From Erigeron canadensis (taxonomy: Eukaryota > Streptophyta > Magnoliopsida > Asterales > Asteraceae), in NCBI RefSeq assembly GCF_010389155.1, contig NC_057762.1:6063513-6127512 (forward strand): a stretch of 64,000 nucleotides of DNA, given 5' to 3'. This document shows positions 56,826 to 64,000 of the stretch, piece after piece (position 1 is the stretch's first letter; each line of letters begins with the position of its first letter). The position numbers and the translations under genes were made by a program. The notes below the pieces were generated by a model. It had not been told where the DNA came from. It saw only the letters and a program-made list of their open reading frames with translations, and did not search any database.

Positions 56826-58689
56826 AAGAATTTTGTACAACCAATAAAAAAAACAAGATGTAATCTTTAACATACTCTTTATTGAATCAAACTATCAAAG
56901 TAATCGTTTGAATACGAATTACACTTTTGTTATGCAATGAGAATACATGAACACAACACACCCTAAGTTGACTACTATTGCATAGTACAATGTCGTGTAG
57001 ATTAGATTGTTATAAATATACACCTTAAATGAAACATCAAGTGATGTATTTATATGTAGGTAATCTCACTACGATGTCGTCTAATATATGTGTAACATCC
57101 TAAAACTTTTAGGCCAATGAAAATTAACCTTTATTATAGTTTTGACATTAAAATAATTTCCTAATATTTTATTTTTGATTACGAGGTTAAATTAGTAGGA
57201 ACGTTAGTGGATAGTGGGTATAATACCCCTTTTTATTTGAAGAAAACGTGGCGAAACATCCTGTTGATTCATTCTTCCACTCCAACTCCATCTTTTTTTA
57301 CAACTTCTTCTTGTTCATCCTTCCAATCTCTCCATTGAATCTTCTCCTAATTTGTTGTGTGATACTTCTCATTAAGTTAAATAATTCCCCAAGAAATAAT
57401 AATAATAATAATAATAATAACCATCATTTTCTACTTGAATCTAGAGATTATGAGGTGGATTAAATCTAAAAATTTTAAAGAAAATTTAGAAGAAAGGTTA
57501 ATTGGTTTGCATGAATTAGAAATCACCATCCATGAGGTATTTTTCTTAGTTCTTGTTATATTTTATTAGGGTTCATAGTATATGGAATTTGAGGATCTTA
57601 TTAAAAAGGGATTATATTGATTTAACTAAAATTAGGGTTCATGATATTAATGTAAATTGAGGGATATTAATAAAATGAGCTATTTTGTTTTAAATTTCAA
57701 ATTAGGGTTCTTAAAAGTTGATAAATTGGGGGTTTTTGGGTGAGATGATGATTTGATATTGTTTTCCCAATTTCTATTTAAAAATTTGGTATATGGTTAT
57801 AATATTGCATGAATGTTTTTGATTAGATGTGTTGGTGACCATCATGATCAAAATGGGATTTTGATAATGCTTAAGTAGTAAAGTGGCATGGTCACATTGT
57901 GATGGATAAAATGAGATTTTTAATAAAATGATAGATAGTTTGAGAATAAGGATTATGAAAAGAAGAAAATAATGATTTTAGGTAAAATGGCTTGACATAT
58001 ATAGACTTGGAAATTTTGATATGACCATATTGTTATGACTTAAAACATGGATTTTTGGTAAAAAATGTTGTTGACATGTTGGTCAAGTTTTAACGAAATT
58101 GGATATGGATTTGGAAATGATAATGTGGCCATGTTTGGTTTAATTGGGAAATGATATGAATACGATATGTGAGACACCCATAAAAAACTCAATGACATGT
58201 GAGTTACATAAAAGTTGGGTTGGACATTGAGATGCTAGTTATTACTTGATGGCCTTGTATTTGTGTAACACCCCATTGTTGGCGGAAACATGAGGTGTCA
58301 TGAAAAGTACAGCACGACATGGAATTACATAGATACTGCTATATGAAATAGAATATAATGAATATATTCCCAAAACATGAGTTCAAAGTCATGGCAATGT
58401 TAAGAAAGCTTATTACAAGTACATCCATAAAAGGAATAAACCAAGGCATGCAACCTTAAAGTCTGACAAAAGTAAAGGAGCTCTAGTCTCCAAAGTCCAG
58501 TCCTAGCATGAAAGTCCTTATCCCTGAATAGCTTGAGCACCTGAAAAGTATACTAAAGCGTGTCAACACAAAGGGTGGTGAGTTCGTAGGTTTTAGTCAA
58601 AAATTCTAGTCAAAGAAATAAGTCTTTTGTCGATTCTTTAAAGTCTAAACAAGTATTAGTTCAATACATAATGAGCAGACTTACGCCAT

Positions 58690-58835
58690 AATATGTCCAA
58701 AGTCTCAAGTCTCATGCCTCATGTCTCGATGTCTCAAAGACTCAATGTCTCGAAGACCCAATGTCTCAAAGTCTCAAAGTCCGGCCTTACGGTACCTGCC
58801 TTAGTCCAAGTCTCAAGTCTCATGTCCAAGTCTCA
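58690..58835. repeat. 'gtctcaa' minisatellite
   Basis: Many variants of 'aagtctcaagtctcatg' and 'atgtctcgaagac' in tandem, with no coding capacity. Confidence 0.7.
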
Positions 58836-59781
58836 AACTCATACAATAAGCACGTCCAAACCATAAATCACAATAGTAAACACATAAATCACACACATAT
58901 AAACAAAATCAAGCACGTCAGATGGCACAAGTAACTCTATACGTGCAGGCTCCGTATTGAACATAAATAGGAATCGACAATACTGTTTGAAAAATAAGTA
59001 TACTTTCCACCCCAAAACTTGTAAAAAGAGGGGCTACGAAACTCACATGAAAAGTGTTATGAAAGTATAACGAACGAGCACGACAAGCACAATCAAAGTC
59101 CACGACAATCAACACCTACCAATAATACATGACAAGTCACAATGAAAGTCTTTGATCTTAAGTCTTAGCCTATTAGAAATGCCTTTAAGTGCACATGTCT
59201 TTATTTAACTTCTAAAACGACGTTTGACAAAATTCGAATAAACCGAACAAGAGTCTAGATTTGACACCAATGTCCTTTCTTAAGTTCAAAATAAATTATT
59301 TTATCAATAAAACCTGATTTGAAATCATTTTGTAGCCCAAAATAAGTTTTACTCGAATTTTAATCAAAACTAGACGAAACCGGAGATTTTAACCGAAAAA
59401 GCTTACGAAACTGAAACGAGTAGAGGTTGAGCTCAACCTAATGGTTGAACTCGACCAACTAAAGCCCAAATGTGTTATTTTAAAAATCTTTTATTCATAT
59501 GTTAGCCAATTGGACCAAAACTACACCTTTTGAGAAAACTATTCAAGTTTAAGAACCGAATAAGCGCGTATGGACACGAAAGGCTAATGAAATCGACTAT
59601 ATGAGTTGGAAAGTGGTTGAACTCGACCATGGCAGGTCTAGTTCAATCTGGACAGAGGTCAAAATGATTTCTTCCCGATACTTAAGGGTCCGAGAGTTGA
59701 AACAAGTCATTTCGGGTCAAACTAGTATCTTTACGTGACGTTTAAGTAACAAAAGTCAACAAAGGTTCAACCTAGACCACC

Positions 59782-59865
59782 AGAGGTCGAGCTAGACCAG
59801 GTAGAGGTCGAGATAGACCTGCCTAGGTCGAGCTAGACCAGCCTAGGTCGAGCTAGGCCTGGCCG
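59782..59865. repeat. Four-unit 20-bp 'aggtcgagctagaccagcct' repeat
   Basis: Four consecutive 20-21-bp units with few changes. Related words in the opposite sense ('caaccaggtctacctcgacc') occur at 60627-60660, so the two regions could pair. Confidence 0.75.
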
Positions 59866-62451
59866 GGGTCGGATTCATACGCGATTTGAGCAAAAACGAA
59901 CGATTTTGATGCGATTTTGTTAAAATAACGAGATCTAAGGCTAGCCAATTCATACCCATAAGTCTTGATTGCACAAAAGTGTCACAAATCGGTACAAAAA
60001 GGGTGAAGTTCGACCGATTTCATACATCATGTGATTGACAATTGCACAAACCTTAATCTTGGATACGAAATCGACTAGTTTTAGAGTCTTTTATCCAAGT
60101 AAAGGATATCTTTAATTTTTGTAGTTGCATAAAATCCAAATTACATGAGTGCATAATGTATCAAATCAAAGCCTTAATCAAGGTTCAATTCGTTTCTTAC
60201 ATACAATTGTAACTGAAATTGCACAATCAACAATCAAAGACATGATTCGCTTAGCTTTTGATAAGAACCGAAAAGTAGTTACATAAATATGTTAAGGGCC
60301 GAAATAAAAACATGAAAATCAGTACCTTTTTATGTTTTTGACGAAGAAAATGATAAAAAAAACACTAGTTTCTTGATCGAAGATTGAAGCCTTGATTGAT
60401 TTGCAAGTGTTTAGAGCCGAAATCGAGAGAATGGTTTAAGAGAAGATTTGAAAGACAAACTCTTTTCTCTTCTTGTCTATGAAATCTGAATTTTTTTTGT
60501 GAAGAAAGGGTGTTTTTTAAAGAAAACCTTAGAGAGAAATCTTATGTGTGTAAACCCTTTTGATGGAATGAAAGATCAAGTTTATATAGGCATGTATATG
60601 GTTGAATTCAACCATGGTCGAACTCAACCAGGTCTACCTCGACCAAGTCGACCTCAACCTGGTCAAAATCGACCAAAATCTGGAAATAGACTCTTTTACG
60701 AAAACGTGGCCGATTGAATCGTCAAAAACGAAGTTACGGTTTGAAAGTTATGACCAAAACAAAGTCAATACGTTTTTCTGTTGTCGACTCGTTTAATTAA
60801 TTAAAACGACGCCATATACGGAAAAGGTAAATGATATCCGTTGATTCGCTTAATATTTTGAAAGTTCATTTTAACTTTATTTGGCATTTCTATGAGGCAA
60901 CTAGTCTTCCTCAATCATTTGCTCCATGTCTTAAAAAGTTAAAAGCACTAGTACTCAATAAACATGTCTTGTCTTATTCATACTCTAATCCATATAGCCA
61001 CACGTCTAAAGACTTAAATTGATAGTTAATGACCTTCTACAAACGGAAAAGTATAGTCAGACGAACGCTTAGGTGACGGTTGTCACAATTTGTGAGATTG
61101 TGTTAAGATGATCAAATATGCGATTGTGAAATATTGCTAGGTTGAAAGCATTGTGGTACTTGTGGTCATCATGATTGTTGATTTGTGGTCGCGAAGGAGG
61201 TGGGTTTTCTTGTATACTTTTATATATGCCTTGGGTCAATTACCATATGATGGTGGATTCCGTGTATGGTAATTGATTTGGCGTTGAGCCTATGTAGTGG
61301 CCGTCTTTGATTACGGGCCTAAGTAGTGACCATAGTCCATGTGGGACATAGCTCATGTGGAGTATTGATATTGTTTATTGAGATTGTAATCATTTGCTTA
61401 TATGGACCCATGTAATGCGCTGGCACAAATGTGAGTATTATAGATATGGCACGACGGTGCCATAGGTTATATGCAATAGACCTTTGTGCATTGCCTTCCT
61501 TCATGTGTATAAATGTATGCAAGATTATTCACTAAGCTTTGGCTTACCTTTTAGTTGTTTACTATACCCTTTTTATAGGTTGTCCCAGAACTGGAAACGA
61601 GATTTAGTGCTTTGAAGATTATTGATAAATTGAATTGTGGAATGTTGACTTTAGCGGTAATGGTTTGTAACTTGAATCCATAGTGACCCTTTGAACTTTT
61701 GGCTCTTGTTATGGTTTGGGTCATTTTGATATGAACGTGTTTATGTCAAGTCCATGACTTTTGATGTCCTTAAAACATTTGAATTGTGTATTGTTTTAGA
61801 ATCAAATCGTCTATTTTGTCACTTTGGGTAAATGCGGATAATTGACCTGTTTGGTCATGTGATTGTAAATTTGACTTGATTAACTACATAGAAGTGGTTC
61901 TTATGTTACAATGTGTGTTTTTTAGCCAATTTGATGTTTGGAATAAAGTTTTGAGTAAGAAGATGGTTTAAAGTATTCTATTGTCAAATTGCGTCTTTTA
62001 GCCTACTTTGACGGTTAATATTTTGAAATGGGTCAAGCTTTGATGCAACCTAATATTTTTGTTTAAAAGTAGACATCTTTAGTTTCAAATCAGTATAAGA
62101 TATGTCTAGCTTTGGAAAAGGGGAAGGTCGTTAAAAAGGGTGGTCAAAAACTGAGTTTAAGCGCAGGAAAGGCTGAATTTTTGCAATAGTAAAACATCAT
62201 CTGCGGATTCTAAACATCGTCCGCAAATTACTGTACTCGGAAGGCCATCTTTAAATTTTGCCGGGGCTTCGTTAGAGTGTTCCGTGACCTAAAACTTCTA
62301 TCGTAGCCTCGTATTAACATATTATGAAGATTGTATTTGCTACTTTTCAAATATAACAACTTTGGATTCGAGTGAAAGTTTGGCTAAAATTTTTCTAAGT
62401 AAAAATTTAAAAATAACAATAATAAAAAAATGGTCGAGTCGAGACGTTACA

Positions 62452-63358
62452 CTATGTTACGTACAGCCGTACAGGTATGTTTTGATATCTGCATCAAGAG
62501 AATCATGTAATAGGGACCTTTATACTATAGGTCTCCTACCACTAACCATGAACTCATGCTAGCTGATACTAATGCAATAGTAAAAAAGTAATTTTTGCAA
62601 GTTTAGTAAAACATGATGGATTTACACTTTACTAACAAGTACATAAAAAATAAAAACACTTGTTAAGTTTTTGACAAACACAAAACTTAACAATATTACA
62701 ACAAATGTGAATATGAAAAACACTTACTTTTCTGGTAGACAAACACACCAACTGAATTGCACGTTATATAGGGAAAGAGATAAGGCAATACAATCGAGAT
62801 CTAGATGTTGATATGATGGTGGTTGTCGATCTTTTATTGGCCCTGACAATATGCAACTGATACTTCTTGTCTTCTTTACCATTTTAGACATGCAATAGAA
62901 TGTTTTTCTGCCATTGAAAGAGTAAAACAGTTGTAAGAATCACCATGTAACTATTGTCTTTTAGTTATTTGTATTATTCCCGCCTTAACCAACCAGTGGA
63001 TAAGAATAAATAGTATTCCGAGTGTTAATGAACTCACATGATGACTTCCATCAGCGACAAGATTCCATCAGCGAATCTGGGTCCCATCACAATATATCAC
63101 TAGTTAAAATAGAAAACAAGTTGTTATTTTGTCCTTAATATTTTAATGCAAAACTCGAGAAATTCCATGGATGATGATGCTCTAGAGCTTGAGAAAAGTA
63201 ATAATCGTTTATTGAGTCCGTTATTATCTCCTAATGCTACGTCTCAATTTACATTTTTGATGAGTGCAATATTATAATTATATTATGGACGACTTAGTAT
63301 GTAAAATATAGTTGATTTTGTTAAGTTTATTCAATACTTAATTGTTTAATTGAAAATA
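62452..63358. other. Intergenic AT-rich DNA
   Basis: Nothing recognised. Confidence 0.35.
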
Positions 63359-63650
63359 GGGATAAATATCTTGAAATGTAACAAACTTTGAACGAATGTC
63401 TATAATAGAAAATAACTAAAGTTGTGTGTATTGTATGTAAACAATTCGAAAATAATGTTTATTGTATGTAAAAAAAAATGTATTCAACCTATTAAAATCA
63501 GACAAGTGACACCTCTATATGGTTGCCACGTATGTTTTCTTACATATAATAAATATTTTTTAAAGTTGTTTACATATAATACACACAACTTTAATTATTT
63601 CATACTATAGACATTCGTTCAAAGTTTATTAAATTCTAGGTACTTATCTC
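63359..63650. mobile_element. Foldback MULE-like MITE, copy 2
   Basis: 292 bp, clearly similar to 20090-20376: ends 'gggataaatatcttgaaatg' and (reversed) 'gagataagtacctagaattt', arms with 'aaactttgaacgaatgtcta', and a 'gacaagtgacacc' and 'ggttgccacgta' centre. The flanks ttgaaaata and ttaaaaaata give only an approximate 9-10-bp duplication. Confidence 0.75.
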
Positions 63651-64000
63651 TTAAAAAATATGTTCACAGGTTCACGTACAAAATGTGAAAATGAAGGAGA
63701 ATGTCTGAAAACAACTTACTAAGGATCCCATAGGGTGAAAGTTGTGGTTGCTACCACGCCAAATTATGACATGATGACAACCAATCAAATGTTGCCATGT
63801 GTATAATATCTAGACATGATGAACTACATACGTAAACTCAGTTTGTAAAGGGATGAAAAAGCTTATCTAGCTCGAAACATAAAATAAAAACACCGATGAA
63901 GGTTTAATCATCGGTTTTCACTGTATAGTGTATTTGAGGCAAAACCCAAAACAAGCCCCCAAGATCCCAATAATATACATAATGGGAAGTGATATTCGTA
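63651..64000. other. Window end
   Basis: No gene recognised. The last bases 'gtgatattcgta' match the terminus of the small foldback elements at 25420 and 37843, so a further copy probably starts here. Confidence 0.35.

Larger units (their letters stand above)
57091..62451. mobile_element. Unresolved repeat block bounded by TGTAAC...GTTACA
   Basis: The left border starts TGTAACATCCTAAAACTTTT; the right border, reversed, starts TGTAACGTCTCGACTCGACC. A second TGTAACACCCC start inside (58264) suggests nesting. The block has no long reading frame. It contains (AAT)n (about 57394-57420), a 'gtctcaaagtctc' minisatellite (58690-58835), a 'ggtcgagctagacc' minisatellite (59782-59865) and a matching region in the other sense at 60600-60680. 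'cactaagctttggcttacc' (61533) is a phrase I associate with plant transposons. No transposase or polyprotein was seen, and one element may not span the whole block. Confidence 0.3.

Noticed and set aside
57091..62451. LTR retrotransposon with TGTAAC/GTTACA ends
   Set aside because: The two ends are inverted, not direct, repeats; there is no primer-binding site, polypurine tract or gag-pol, and only a weak 5-bp flank match.

Overview
The window is nuclear DNA of a flowering plant. It is AT-rich, has long intergenic spaces, GT-AG introns and plant-specific gene families (ATL RING-H2, NHL-domain, CNGC, RFL-type PPR, DEG9), and many small non-autonomous transposons. The repeat style (palindromic hAT-like elements built of 'acccg' words, Helitrons ending in CTAG, tRNA-derived SINEs) suggests a eudicot, perhaps Asteraceae; that lineage is a guess from repeat style only. 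No bacterial, organellar or viral genes were seen.

Layout. 1-1760 (+): 3' half of a DEG9-type serine protease. 4094-5971 (+): two-exon HIG1-domain mitochondrial protein. 9004-10164 (+): single-exon ATL46/47-type RING-H2 ubiquitin ligase. 11-21.9 kb: gene-free, made of Helitron, MULE and hAT-like elements. 21932-26643 (-): seven-exon NHL-domain membrane protein. 27-32 kb: gene-free, with foldback elements and a SINE. 32273-42950 (+): three tandem, decayed restorer-of-fertility-like PPR copies, two of which carry datable transposon insertions. 43209-46435 (+): intact six-exon cyclic-nucleotide-gated channel (group III type, 691 aa) with a GC-AG first intron. 48608-51920 (-): TOG/ARM-repeat protein of 333 aa with a 5'-UTR intron. 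52-64 kb: transposon debris, including a broken Harbinger-type ORF1, two hAT-like elements, two SINE copies, foldback MULE-like elements and an unresolved repeat block.

The intact genes do not form a pathway. They are ordinary dispersed plant genes for proteolysis, respiratory-complex assembly, ubiquitination, calcium entry and microtubule binding. The most useful observations are: HIG1 and ATL genes adjacent and co-oriented, an order that matches a fused Arabidopsis gene; a PPR duplication that supplies empty sites for one MULE and one SINE; five word-repeat palindromes with hAT-like termini, three of them with perfect 8-bp target duplications; a 1.17-kb Pack-MULE candidate; and a patchwork of exon copies inside an NHL intron. 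Exon borders were read by eye from splice signals, reading phase and family similarity, without transcripts.
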